From the NCBI GenBank assembly GCA_963841705.1, contig CAWJDY010000057.1, positions 22,164-86,163 of the forward strand: a DNA stretch of 64,000 nucleotides. The letters are read 5' to 3'. Below, in pieces: positions 41,660 through 49,071 of this stretch (its first letter is position 1; each line of letters begins with the position of its first letter). The notes under the pieces are model-generated. The model made no database searches, had not been told where the DNA came from, and saw only the letters and a program-made list of their open reading frames with translations. This DNA comes from VAZQ01 sp963841705. Lineage in GTDB: Bacteria; Pseudomonadota; Alphaproteobacteria; Rhizobiales; Xanthobacteraceae. The translations under genes were made by a program, and so were the position numbers.

Positions 41660-41716
41660 GTAGGGTCCAAAAAACGCAAAGCGTTTCTTGAGGCGCCTCC
41701 ATTGGCGCGCCCCTAC
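41660..41716. repeat. Diverged hairpin repeat at the 3' end of the second ligase gene
   Basis: GTAGGGTCCAAAAAACGC and GCGTTTCTTGAGG form a hairpin related to the one at 2922-2950, followed by GGCGCCTCCATTGGCGCGCC. The last bases, CCCCTAC, contain the stop codon of the minus-strand ligase. Confidence 0.7.
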
Positions 41717-43230
41717 GGAACGCTGTCGCCTTGCGCGGCACGCTCCTGCGCCAGCCGGCGCAGCGCCGAGCGGTCGAGCTTGTTGGTCGCTGCAAGCGGC
41801 AACTCGTCCACAAACCACACGAACCGAGGATGGGCATAAGCGGGCGCATTGGCCAGGGCAAAGCCCTTGATCTCGTCAGCGGTCGGGGTGAGGCCGAGCT
41901 TGCGCACCACGAAAGCGACCGGCTTTTGCCCTTTGATGTCGTCGTCGAGAGGCACCACCGCCGCCTGGGCGACTCCGGGGTGGCGCTCCAGCATGCGCTC
42001 GACGTCGGTCGGGTAGATGTTCTCGCCGCCCGATACGAACATGTCGTCCGCCCGTCCGATGAAATAGTGGAAACCCTGATCGTCGCGCCGGAAAACGTCG
42101 CCGGTCACGTAAAACCCGTCCGCGGTGAACGGCGCCGCGAGCTGCGGCCGGTTGTGATATCCGTTCATGAGGGCGGGACATCGCATCTCGAGCACGCCCT
42201 GCTCTGCGCCGGCGCTGTCACTCGCGACCAGGCGCAGCTCGACTTGCGGATGCGGATAGCCGACCGACATCTCGGGTTGCGCAAGCCCGTTGGGATGCGG
42301 GCCGAAGACGACCGGCCCGGCTTCGGTCGTCCCATACGCGTTGGTGACCGAAGCCCGGGGCAGTGCCGCGCGAATACCCTGCATCAGCGCCGGGCTGACC
42401 GGCGCGGAGCCCATGCGTACGGCCTCGACGCTGGAAAGGTCGGTCGCAGCAAGTCGCGCTTTTTCCCGCAGCATCATCGCCATCATCGGCGGCACCGCGG
42501 TAAGCGAGCTGCAACGATAGCGGCCGATGGCGTCGATATAGGACCGCGCCAAGAATTGCGGCAGCAGCACCATGCTGGCATGGGCCGCGCAGGCCAGCTT
42601 GCTCAGGGCAAGCGCATTCATGTGATAGAGCGGCGCGGCAATGAGATACCGATGCCGATCGAGGCCCGGTGCCAGTCGGGTCTCGACCACCCAGATATGA
42701 CTCTGGTGGGAAAGCACCACGCCTTTGGGCCGTCCGGTGGAGCCGGAAGTGTAAAGAAACATGGCAGGCTCCCTCGCCTGCGGCACGACGAGCTCGAACG
42801 CACCGAGATCAAGGAAATCATCAAAGCCGCCGTTTCCCTCACGCCCGAATTGCACCCGCGCAAGATCGTCGGGGACATCGCCGCAGCGCGCCTCATCGCA
42901 GAAGACAAGCTGTGCTCCGGCATCCTGCAGAATGAAATGGATGTCGCGGCGGGGAAACCTGAAGCTGACAGGGACCGCAACCAGACCGGCACGCATGATC
43001 CCGAAATACGCCGCGAGATATTCCGCGCGATTGGCGGAGAGGATTGCAACGCGCTCGCCCCGGGCAAAGCCGCGCCGCGCCAGCGCGCGGGCAACCCCGT
43101 TCGCCAGGGCATCGAGCCCAGCATAGGTAAACTCGCGCGCGACCTGCTCGCCCCCGAGGTCGATGATCGCGACCTTCTCCGGGTCGCGGTCGCGTTGAAT
43201 GAGATCGCCTAAATTTATGAAGCGGCGCAT
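41713..43230 (-). CDS. Acyl-CoA synthetase, AMP-binding family
   Basis: The 505-residue protein is an adenylate-forming ligase. Motifs are MFLYTSGSTGRPKGVVLSHQ, TNAYGTTEAGPVVFG, FYVTGDVFRRDDQGFHYFIG with the adenylate-binding aspartate, and a C-terminal domain (GGENIYPTDVERMLERHPGV, then ATNKLDRSALRRLA with the catalytic lysine). It resembles the broad fatty-acid and hydroxycinnamate CoA ligase group rather than the benzoate group. With the hydratase/lyase at 3326 it could activate p-coumarate or ferulate, but its position does not prove this. ATG 43230 (MRRFINLGDLIQ) is used; the open frame upstream is not conserved-looking. The stop codon lies in a repeat. Confidence 0.85.
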   Translation of the reverse strand: MRRFINLGDLIQRDRDPEKVAIIDLGGEQVAREFTYAGLDALANGVARALARRGFARGERVAILSANRAEYLAAYFGIMRAGLVAVPVSFRFPRRDIHFILQDAGAQLVFCDEARCGDVPDDLARVQFGREGNGGFDDFLDLGAFELVVPQAREPAMFLYTSGSTGRPKGVVLSHQSHIWVVETRLAPGLDRHRYLIAAPLYHMNALALSKLACAAHASMVLLPQFLARSYIDAIGRYRCSSLTAVPPMMAMMLREKARLAATDLSSVEAVRMGSAPVSPALMQGIRAALPRASVTNAYGTTEAGPVVFGPHPNGLAQPEMSVGYPHPQVELRLVASDSAGAEQGVLEMRCPALMNGYHNRPQLAAPFTADGFYVTGDVFRRDDQGFHYFIGRADDMFVSGGENIYPTDVERMLERHPGVAQAAVVPLDDDIKGQKPVAFVVRKLGLTPTADEIKGFALANAPAYAHPRFVWFVDELPLAATNKLDRSALRRLAQERAAQGDSVP

Positions 43231-43400
43231 TTGTAATGCATCACCGAGTAATGGCTGTCGTCCCGGCCAAGCGCGCCCGGCTGGGTCGGCCGGAATGACA
43301 AGGCAGGGATGTTTGCGGGGTCTCCCTTGAACGCGTGCAGGCTGCGGCAGTAGTGTTTGTCGCCCGCAAGGGGCGAGTATGTAAAATTTGGAGGGATGCC

Positions 43401-43736
43401 ATGCCGATCTACATCTCACGTGGTCGCTTCACTTCAGACGCTATCAAAGGCATGCTGGCCACACCGGAAAACCGTGAGGATGCGGTTGCCAAGCTGTTCA
43501 AGAGCGTAGGCGGCAAGCTCATCGGGTGGTACTTGACGTTCGGCCATCATGACTGGATGGTCATCGGTGAATTCCCCGATGAGAAGGCTGCCGCGTGCGC
43601 AATCCTTGCCGCCGCCGCAGGAGGCAGCCTGTCCGACATTGAAACGACCGTCGCCATGACGGCAAAGGAGGCTTTCGGCACCTTCAAATCTGCGGGAAAG
43701 GCCGCCAAGGATTTTCGCAGCGCCGGCCGCTCCTAG
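43401..43736 (+). CDS. GYD-domain protein
   Basis: This 111-residue protein has the ferredoxin-like fold of the GYD family (PF08734). It begins PIYISRGRFTSDAIKGM, has the GGKLIGWYLTFGHHDWMVIG core that gives the family its name (here G-W-Y rather than G-Y-D), and DIETTVAMTAKEAFGTFK at the end. GGAGG lies 7 nt before ATG 43401. Members are uncharacterised and often occur near catabolic genes. It is divergent from the acyl-CoA synthetase, 170 bp apart, and convergent with the gene at 43739. Confidence 0.88.
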   Translation: MPIYISRGRFTSDAIKGMLATPENREDAVAKLFKSVGGKLIGWYLTFGHHDWMVIGEFPDEKAAACAILAAAAGGSLSDIETTVAMTAKEAFGTFKSAGKAAKDFRSAGRS

Positions 43737-43738
43737 CT

Positions 43739-44449
43739 TCAAGTCATCGCATCGACGGAGTGGGTGTATTCGCCCGCCGGCGAATAGCTCACATGCATGC
43801 CACCATACGGCCGGGCAAGCCCGACTGCCTGCGCGGCCGCTTTCTTGCCGGCATCGGCTCCCTTGCGCTTGTCAAAGAAAACGAACCACACCGGCATGTC
43901 GGGCTTGCCCGCACGCCGGCGCAGCGCTTCCATCTCCTGCGGATTGCCCGCGCCTTTTTCCACGATGATGCCATAGACGTTGCGGTGCGCCACGTAGGGC
44001 AAAGCGTCGCCCTCCATCAGCCCCGGGTTCTTGGCGATCACCTTGAGGCCGTAGCTCTCGGCGAGCTCCACCGCTCCGACCACGTCCGCGACCGAGTAGG
44101 CGTCGGGATTGTCCAGCTCGATGTACGCGAATCCCTGCTCTCTCCTGCGCTCGAGCTGCTCAACCAGATTGCGCTTCCAGCCTTCGCCGCGGGGGTCGAT
44201 CTGCCCCTCGCCATAGTCCTCGGCAGTATCTGATGTCTTGAGGTACGGCGCGTACCGCGCCCGCTCCTGCCTGCTCTGCTCGGAATATTTCTCGTTGAAC
44301 AGGTTGCAGTAGGCGATGCTGGCACAGCCCGGCACCTGCTTCTCCCAGTCGTAGCCTACCTCGACGACCTCGTCTGCATTGCCCTTGCCGGGATTATCCG
44401 TCCCGATCATGTAACGCAGCTTCTTGCCCGCCAACGGATTGGACTGCAC
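43739..44449 (-). CDS. Hypothetical TIM-barrel-like protein in the hpaD operon
   Basis: The 236-residue protein has no signal peptide and no motif that I can match firmly. Several segments resemble endo-alpha-1,4-polygalactosaminidase (GH114-like) barrels: CASIAYCNLF, EGQIDPRGEGWKRNLVEQLE, GFAYIELDNPDAYS, and AESYGLKVIAKNPGLM, in that order. The aspartates of such enzymes would be D-x-R-G and LDN here. It starts at GTG 44449 with GGAG 8 nt upstream, 12 bp after the stop of the extradiol dioxygenase, so both are cotranscribed. An aromatic-pathway role is therefore possible, but the product is best kept as hypothetical. Confidence 0.7.
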   Translation of the reverse strand: MQSNPLAGKKLRYMIGTDNPGKGNADEVVEVGYDWEKQVPGCASIAYCNLFNEKYSEQSRQERARYAPYLKTSDTAEDYGEGQIDPRGEGWKRNLVEQLERRREQGFAYIELDNPDAYSVADVVGAVELAESYGLKVIAKNPGLMEGDALPYVAHRNVYGIIVEKGAGNPQEMEALRRRAGKPDMPVWFVFFDKRKGADAGKKAAAQAVGLARPYGGMHVSYSPAGEYTHSVDAMT

Positions 44450-44461
44450 GATGCCTTCTCC

Positions 44462-45445
44462 TTAACTTGCGACGAGCACGTCGGCCTCGAACAGCGCCGC
44501 GCGGGGCAGCGCACCGGCAAAGGCCGTACCCTCCTCGAACCACGAGCGTGGCGCGGGCTGGCCCCACAACGTCTGCCGGCGCGGATCGCGCAGCGACCAG
44601 CGTATGGGCTCGTGGTCGGGATCCATGGTCTGATAATCGCAGGTGTAGAGCTCGACGCGGTGTCCATCCGGGCAGCGCACATAGAGAAAGAAGGCGTTGG
44701 AGATGCCGTGACGGCCCGGTCCACGCTCCATGCTGGCGAGATAGCCGGTCGTGGCCAAGAGGTCGCAGAGATGGATGATGTGCATCGCGGTCGGCACCCA
44801 ATAAGCGAGGTGATGCAGGCGCGGTCCTTCGCCGTTGGTGAAAGCGAGGTCGTGCACGTTGCCTTTACGGTGCATCCAGGCTGCAGCGATGCGCGCCTTG
44901 GGCGGTTCCTCCTCGGCGTACTCGGTGAGACGAAAACCGATCGAGGCGTAGAAATCGACGGCGCCCTGCACGTCGGGAGCAAAGACATTGAAATGGTCGA
45001 GCCGCTGCGGGTGCACGCCCTTGTAATACCCGTACTGTTGCAGGAGCCGCTCGCGTTTTTCCATGCGGAAATAAAGCTCGATCGGCATCCCGGAAGGATC
45101 GGTAGCAAGCAGCGTGCGGCCCTGGAATGGCCGCTCGACGAAGGCATGCGCGATGCCCTTCGATCGGAAATAGCGGGCAGCTTTGTCGAGCTCCTCCTCG
45201 GAGGCGACCTTGAACCCGACGTGGTGCGCGCTCGGCTGCGACTCCCGGCCGAGCACGAGGGAGTGATGCTGCCGCTCTTCGACGCCGCGCAGATAGATCG
45301 CGTCCTTGGTTGCGTCCTCGACATGCAGCCCGAGCGCGCCCTCGTAGAAGGCGCGACTGCGCGCCAGGTCCGTGACCCCGAGCGCGATATGGCTCGCGCG
45401 CACGATGTCAAAGGGCGGATCGTAAACGTGCTTGGGAACGGGCAT
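44462..45445 (-). CDS. hpaD: 3,4-Dihydroxyphenylacetate 2,3-dioxygenase
   Basis: This 327-residue extradiol dioxygenase cleaves homoprotocatechuate next to the two hydroxyls to give 5-carboxymethyl-2-hydroxymuconate semialdehyde. Fe(II) ligands can be placed as His151 (RLDHFNVF), His211 or His212 (PRLHHLAY) and Glu265 (RVELYTCD), matching the known order in HPCD. The N-terminal VOC module reads RASHIALGVTDLARSRAFYE. Conserved segments AAWMHRKGNVHD and ERGPGRHGISNAFFLY are characteristic of the group. ATG 45445 (MPVPKHVYD) is used; a GTG seven codons upstream is possible. It is the first gene of a two-gene unit with the hypothetical protein at 43739. The other hpa genes (hpaE, hpaF, hpaG, hpaH) are not adjacent. 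Confidence 0.9.
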   Translation of the reverse strand: MPVPKHVYDPPFDIVRASHIALGVTDLARSRAFYEGALGLHVEDATKDAIYLRGVEERQHHSLVLGRESQPSAHHVGFKVASEEELDKAARYFRSKGIAHAFVERPFQGRTLLATDPSGMPIELYFRMEKRERLLQQYGYYKGVHPQRLDHFNVFAPDVQGAVDFYASIGFRLTEYAEEEPPKARIAAAWMHRKGNVHDLAFTNGEGPRLHHLAYWVPTAMHIIHLCDLLATTGYLASMERGPGRHGISNAFFLYVRCPDGHRVELYTCDYQTMDPDHEPIRWSLRDPRRQTLWGQPAPRSWFEEGTAFAGALPRAALFEADVLVAS

Positions 45446-45480
45446 GGGGGATGCACCTGTCTGCACCGGAGCGTGCCGCC

Positions 45481-45509
45481 GTAGGGGCGGGTTTCAAACC
45501 CGCCCCTAC
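45481..45509. repeat. REP palindrome, GTAGGGG family
   Basis: A perfect palindrome with arms GTAGGGGCGGGTTT and AAACCCGCCCCTAC, located 36 bp upstream of the hpaD start. Its position suggests it is in the promoter-proximal gap of the operon. Confidence 0.88.
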
Positions 45510-45536
45510 CCGGCTGTCCCCTAGTGTATCAGTTTT

Positions 45537-45616
45537 GTAGCCCGGATGAGCGAAGCGATATCCGGAACTCGGACGCGGTGCGCGAACCCGCATATCGCTG
45601 CGCTCATGCGGGCTAC
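45537..45616. repeat. Inverted GTAGCCCGGATGAGCG repeat
   Basis: GTAGCCCGGATGAGCGAAGC and GCTCATGCGGGCTAC are inverted, with a CGATATC / GATATCG-like core between. It is a common intergenic repeat form in this group and lies seven bases from the gluQ stop codon. Confidence 0.75.
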
Positions 45617-45623
45617 GCAGACG

Positions 45624-46493
45624 CTACGCAGACGCAAGCCCCACCAGCCCGCGGATATCCGCAGGCGTGGCGCCGCCCGCGCGCAGCGCACGCAAAGATG
45701 TCGCCTGCGTCGATTTCGAGAGCTTGCGGGCGTGCTCGTCGAGGATGAGACGATGGTGGTGATAGGCCGGCACCGGCAACCCCAGCAGCGCCTGGATTAG
45801 CCGGTGCACGCTGGTTGCCCAGAACAGGTCCTGGCCGCGCACGATGTGGCTGACTCCCTGCTTTGCATCGTCCATGACCACGCAGAGATGATAGCTCGCG
45901 GGGATCTCCTTGCGCGCCAGCACGACATCGCCCCAGACCTGCGGAGCCGCCGCGATGCTACCGCTTTGCCCCTGCGGGCCGGCGCCGGTCTCGGTGAACG
46001 TCAACGGCCCTGCATGCGCCATCGCCGCGGTCATGTCGAGACGCAGGGCGTAGGGTTCGCCCGAGGCCATGCGGGCGCGGCGTGCTGCCGGCGAAAGCGC
46101 ACGCGCATGCCCGGGATAGAGCGGGGCGCCGTCAGGATCGCGCGGCCAATCGCTGCGCTGCGCGAGCATGCGCGCGATCTCGCCGCGGCTTTCGAAGCTG
46201 GGATAAAGGACACCCACTGCGTCGAGTTTCGCCAGCGCGGCGCGGTAGTCATCGAAATGCGCGCTCTGGCGCCACACCGGCTCCTCCCAGCGCAAGCCGA
46301 GCCAGCTCAGATCCTCGCAGATCGCATCTTCGTATTGCGGACGGCAACGCGCGGCATCGATATCCTCGATGCGCAGCAGGAAGCGTCCGTCGATCGCACG
46401 CGCCATGTCGAAATTGATGAGCGCGGAGAGCCCATGCCCGAGGTGCAGATAGCCGTTGGGACTGGGCGCGAAACGAAAGACGGGCACAGACAT
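45624..46493 (-). CDS. gluQ: Glutamyl-Q tRNA(Asp) synthetase
   Basis: This 289-residue enzyme attaches glutamate to queuosine-34 of tRNA(Asp). It is a truncated glutamyl-tRNA synthetase: the HIGH-like motif is FAPSPNGYLHLGHGLSALI, the discriminator block is LLRIEDIDAARCRPQYE, and the KMSKS-like motif is RKLSKSTQA. The anticodon-binding domain is absent, as expected. No other translation gene is adjacent. It ends in a dispersed repeat; ATG 46493 is the natural start. Confidence 0.93.
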   Translation of the reverse strand: MSVPVFRFAPSPNGYLHLGHGLSALINFDMARAIDGRFLLRIEDIDAARCRPQYEDAICEDLSWLGLRWEEPVWRQSAHFDDYRAALAKLDAVGVLYPSFESRGEIARMLAQRSDWPRDPDGAPLYPGHARALSPAARRARMASGEPYALRLDMTAAMAHAGPLTFTETGAGPQGQSGSIAAAPQVWGDVVLARKEIPASYHLCVVMDDAKQGVSHIVRGQDLFWATSVHRLIQALLGLPVPAYHHHRLILDEHARKLSKSTQATSLRALRAGGATPADIRGLVGLASA

Positions 46494-46636
46494 GCGCGAG
46501 AGGGTATTGTGTTCTCAGCTTCGCAGGAGGGTGGGAGCGGATCAGGCGCGCTCTCGGCCGAGCATGGTAGCCTGGCGGGTTACGCCAGCAAGCCAGCTGG
46601 AGCGGGCGACTAACATCTAACCCACCCTCGGCGAGC

Positions 46637-48265
46637 TCACGCCGCGAGGTCGGGCGGAAGGGGCGGCTTGCCGCGGATCATGTCTGAGGCCTTCTCCGCC
46701 ATCATCAGCACGCAGGCATTGATGTGGGCGGAGACGAGGTCGGGCATGGCGGACGCATCGACCACGCGCAGATGCTCGACGCCGCGCACGCGCAGCTCGG
46801 GATCGGTGACCGTGTCCGGCGTGATCCCCATGGCGCAGGTGCCGCAGGGGTGATGCGCCGTGATCGCGGTCCGCCGGATGAAGTCGTCGATCTCGGCGTC
46901 GGTCTTCACCTGCGCTCCTGGGCTGACTTCCGCGCCGCGGAAACGGCTCATCGGCTGCTGAGAGGCAACGATGCGGGCGCGTTTGAAGCCTTCGCGCAGC
47001 CGCGGCAGATCGTCTGATGCGGAGAAGAAATTGTAGACGATGCGCGGGGGCGCATGCGGATCGCTCGAGCGCAGCAGGATCTCGCCGCGGCTGTCGGGAT
47101 GGAGCAGGGTCGGGCGGATGCCGTAGCCGTCGGGATAGGCGGGCCGAATGAGCGGGAACCAGAGGTGCGTCTGCGCCGGCGCGCCGCGGAACATGAACTC
47201 GACGTCCGGTACCGCAAGCTCGGGGCAAGTCTTGATGAAGGCGTGCAGCCCGCCGGGCACGACCGTGCCGGGGCCGGTGCCGAAGAGATAGGCACGGATC
47301 ATCGCCACGGCCATGCGGTCGAAGCGCATGTCGTGGCGGAAGGTGCTTTCGTCATCGCGGGCGAAAAAGATGATGACGGCGAGATGGTCCTGCAGGTTCT
47401 TGCCCACGGGGAGATCGACCACCGGCTTGATCCCCATCTGCTTGAGATGCCCCGCCGGGCCTATGCCTGAGAGCATCAGCAGGGGCGGCGTGTTGAACGT
47501 GCCGGCCGAGAGGATCACTTCCTTATCGGCCTGCACCTCGATGCTGCCATTGCGTCGATCGGCGTACTCCACTGCGGCCGCGCGCGTTCCGCGCAGGATG
47601 ACGCGCCGCGCATGGGCGCCGGTGACGACCGTCAGATTGCTGCGGTTGCGCGCCGGCTTGAGATAAGCGGCCGAAGCCGACGAGCGGTAGCCGTTGCGGA
47701 TGGTGTACTGGCCGCGGCCGAACCCTTCCTGGTCCTTGCCGTTGTAATCATCGGTCACCGGGACGCCGGCGAGCTTGGCGGACTCGATCCAGGCGTCGTA
47801 GAGGGGATCGCGCGTCTTTGCGAGCTGCGTGCCGATCGGGCCTGATCCGCCGCGCCAGGTATTCTCCCCGCCCTCCCATGTCTCGCAGCGTTTGAAATAG
47901 GGAAGCACGTCGGCATAGGACCAGCCGCGCGCGCCCTTCTGCGCCCAGCGGTCATAGTCGCCGCGATGGCCGCGGGTATAGGCCATCACGTTGATGGAGG
48001 AGGATCCGCCAAGCACCTTGCCGCGCATCGCCTCGATGCGCCGCCCGTTGAGGCTCGGCTCGGGCTCGGTGTGATAGCCCCAGTTGAACATGTCGTATTC
48101 GTGCATCTTGCCCATGCCGAGGGGGATGTGGATGAAGGGGTGCACATCCCTGCCCCCGGCCTCGAGCAGCAACACGCTGGCGCTGCCGTCTTCGCTCAGC
48201 CGATTGGCCAGCACGCATCCGGCGGAGCCCCCGCCGACAATGACGTAGTCGTATCCTTTATTCAC
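46637..48265 (-). CDS. GMC-family oxidoreductase (choline/alcohol dehydrogenase type)
   Basis: The 542-residue FAD enzyme has the N-terminal dinucleotide fold DYVIVGGGSAGCVLANRL and the GMC signatures GKVLGGSSSINVMAYTRGH and AGTFNTPPLLMLSGIG. The C-terminus has the catalytic histidine in HHPCGTCAMG and the second active-site region in SAHINACVLMMAEKASDMI. Members oxidise choline or other alcohols, or act on long-chain or aryl alcohols. The GTG at 48265 follows the Rieske gene stop by only 2 nt, so the gene is the last in the second Rieske / small protein / amidohydrolase operon and probably shares its pathway. The substrate is unknown. Confidence 0.9.
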   Translation of the reverse strand: MNKGYDYVIVGGGSAGCVLANRLSEDGSASVLLLEAGGRDVHPFIHIPLGMGKMHEYDMFNWGYHTEPEPSLNGRRIEAMRGKVLGGSSSINVMAYTRGHRGDYDRWAQKGARGWSYADVLPYFKRCETWEGGENTWRGGSGPIGTQLAKTRDPLYDAWIESAKLAGVPVTDDYNGKDQEGFGRGQYTIRNGYRSSASAAYLKPARNRSNLTVVTGAHARRVILRGTRAAAVEYADRRNGSIEVQADKEVILSAGTFNTPPLLMLSGIGPAGHLKQMGIKPVVDLPVGKNLQDHLAVIIFFARDDESTFRHDMRFDRMAVAMIRAYLFGTGPGTVVPGGLHAFIKTCPELAVPDVEFMFRGAPAQTHLWFPLIRPAYPDGYGIRPTLLHPDSRGEILLRSSDPHAPPRIVYNFFSASDDLPRLREGFKRARIVASQQPMSRFRGAEVSPGAQVKTDAEIDDFIRRTAITAHHPCGTCAMGITPDTVTDPELRVRGVEHLRVVDASAMPDLVSAHINACVLMMAEKASDMIRGKPPLPPDLAA

Positions 48266-48267
48266 TG

Positions 48268-48639
48268 TCAGGTGTTGGGAAGCGTCACGTAGACGCGACT
48301 GTCCTCGACCCGGATATTCACAGGCCGCAGCCGATATTTCGGATCGCCGCAGTGGCGGCCGGTCTCGATGTCGAACTCCCAGCCGTGCCACGGACAGACG
48401 ATGTTGCGCCGGTCGGAGAAGCGAAGCCCGCGGCTTGTCTGGTCGGGCGCGATCTCCTCCTCGACCCGCGGGATCACCTTGCCCTGACACACCGGGCCGC
48501 CGTCATGGGGGCAGAAGTTCTCGTATGCGGTGAGCCGGCCGCCTTGGCGGAAGATCCCGAACTCGAAATCATCGACCCGCAGCACGCGATAGCCGCCCTC
48601 CGCGAATTCGCGCAATTCGCCCACCATGACCTCGTTCAT
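48268..48639 (-). CDS. Rieske-type ferredoxin with long inter-ligand loop (cassette 2)
   Basis: The 123-residue protein has the Rieske ligands Cys43-x-His45 (NFCPHDGG) and Cys82-x2-His85 (CPWHGWEFD). As in the paralogue at 13075, the ligands are unusually far apart and the loop carries Cys51 and VEEEIAPDQTSRGLRFS, nearly the same pattern. The two are clear paralogues. The ATG at 48639 has AGGGG 8 nt upstream. It lies between the small cassette protein (126 bp upstream across a repeat) and the GMC oxidoreductase (2 bp gap). It could reduce or be reduced by the flavoenzyme or the metalloenzyme of the same operon. Which one is not determinable here. Confidence 0.88.
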   Translation of the reverse strand: MNEVMVGELREFAEGGYRVLRVDDFEFGIFRQGGRLTAYENFCPHDGGPVCQGKVIPRVEEEIAPDQTSRGLRFSDRRNIVCPWHGWEFDIETGRHCGDPKYRLRPVNIRVEDSRVYVTLPNT

Positions 48640-48676
48640 CGCTTCACCCCTGTTAGTTTTCATCGCGTTCTACACC

Positions 48677-48757
48677 GTCATGCCCGCGCTTGTCGCGGGC
48701 ATCCACGTCTTATACCGCCGCCGAGACGTGGATGGCCGGAACAAGTCCGGCCATGAC
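48677..48757. repeat. Dispersed intergenic repeat inside the cassette 2 operon
   Basis: GTCATGCCCGCG and GGCCATGAC ends flank the hairpin ATCCACGTCT / AGACGTGGAT (48701-48733). A relative lies at 21452-21544. It separates the small protein gene from the Rieske gene by 126 bp and might uncouple or modulate their expression. Confidence 0.75.
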
Positions 48758-48765
48758 GGAGAGTG

Positions 48766-49071
48766 TTACTCATTCGGCGCGCGGCGATACCACATCTGCA
48801 GATCGAAGAAATTGAGGTTGGCCGCGCGCATGATCGCGCAGATGGCGGTGACCGCCTCGGTGGCATTCACCGGCCGCTCGCCAAAGGGCGCAAGCTCCCG
48901 CGCCCTGCCCTCGGACTTGGCAGTGTAGAGCCGCACCGCAGCGGACAACACCCGCTGCAGGACCTCGTCAGGGACGAGGTCGAGGGCGGCGTTGCGCATC
49001 GCCTCCTCGGCGAGCGAGCAGAACTCGCCCGCAGGTGCTGCGATATCGGCCTTTACCGCGGTGGAGCTCAT
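48766..49071 (-). CDS. Small protein of unknown family (cassette 2)
   Basis: The 101-residue protein starts at ATG 49071, overlapping the amidohydrolase stop (ATGA), so the two are translationally coupled. It is helical: LAEEAMRNAALDLVPDEVLQ and RVLSAAVRLYTAKSEG, then the C-terminal signature NATEAVTAICAIMRAANLNF followed by FDLQMW. It is a shorter relative of the protein at 13427, sharing ATE, AANL, F(E/D)L and MW at the end. No signal peptide or membrane segment is seen. The family is not recognised. The invariant C-terminus suggests a binding surface for one of the two cassette partners. Confidence 0.8.
   Translation of the reverse strand: MSSTAVKADIAAPAGEFCSLAEEAMRNAALDLVPDEVLQRVLSAAVRLYTAKSEGRARELAPFGERPVNATEAVTAICAIMRAANLNFFDLQMWYRRAPNE

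Noticed and set aside
45481..45616. A possible tRNA or small RNA gene in the palindrome-rich gap near gluQ
   Set aside because: The strong hairpins are explained by dispersed repeats that recur elsewhere in the window; no cloverleaf with an acceptor stem and T-loop was found.
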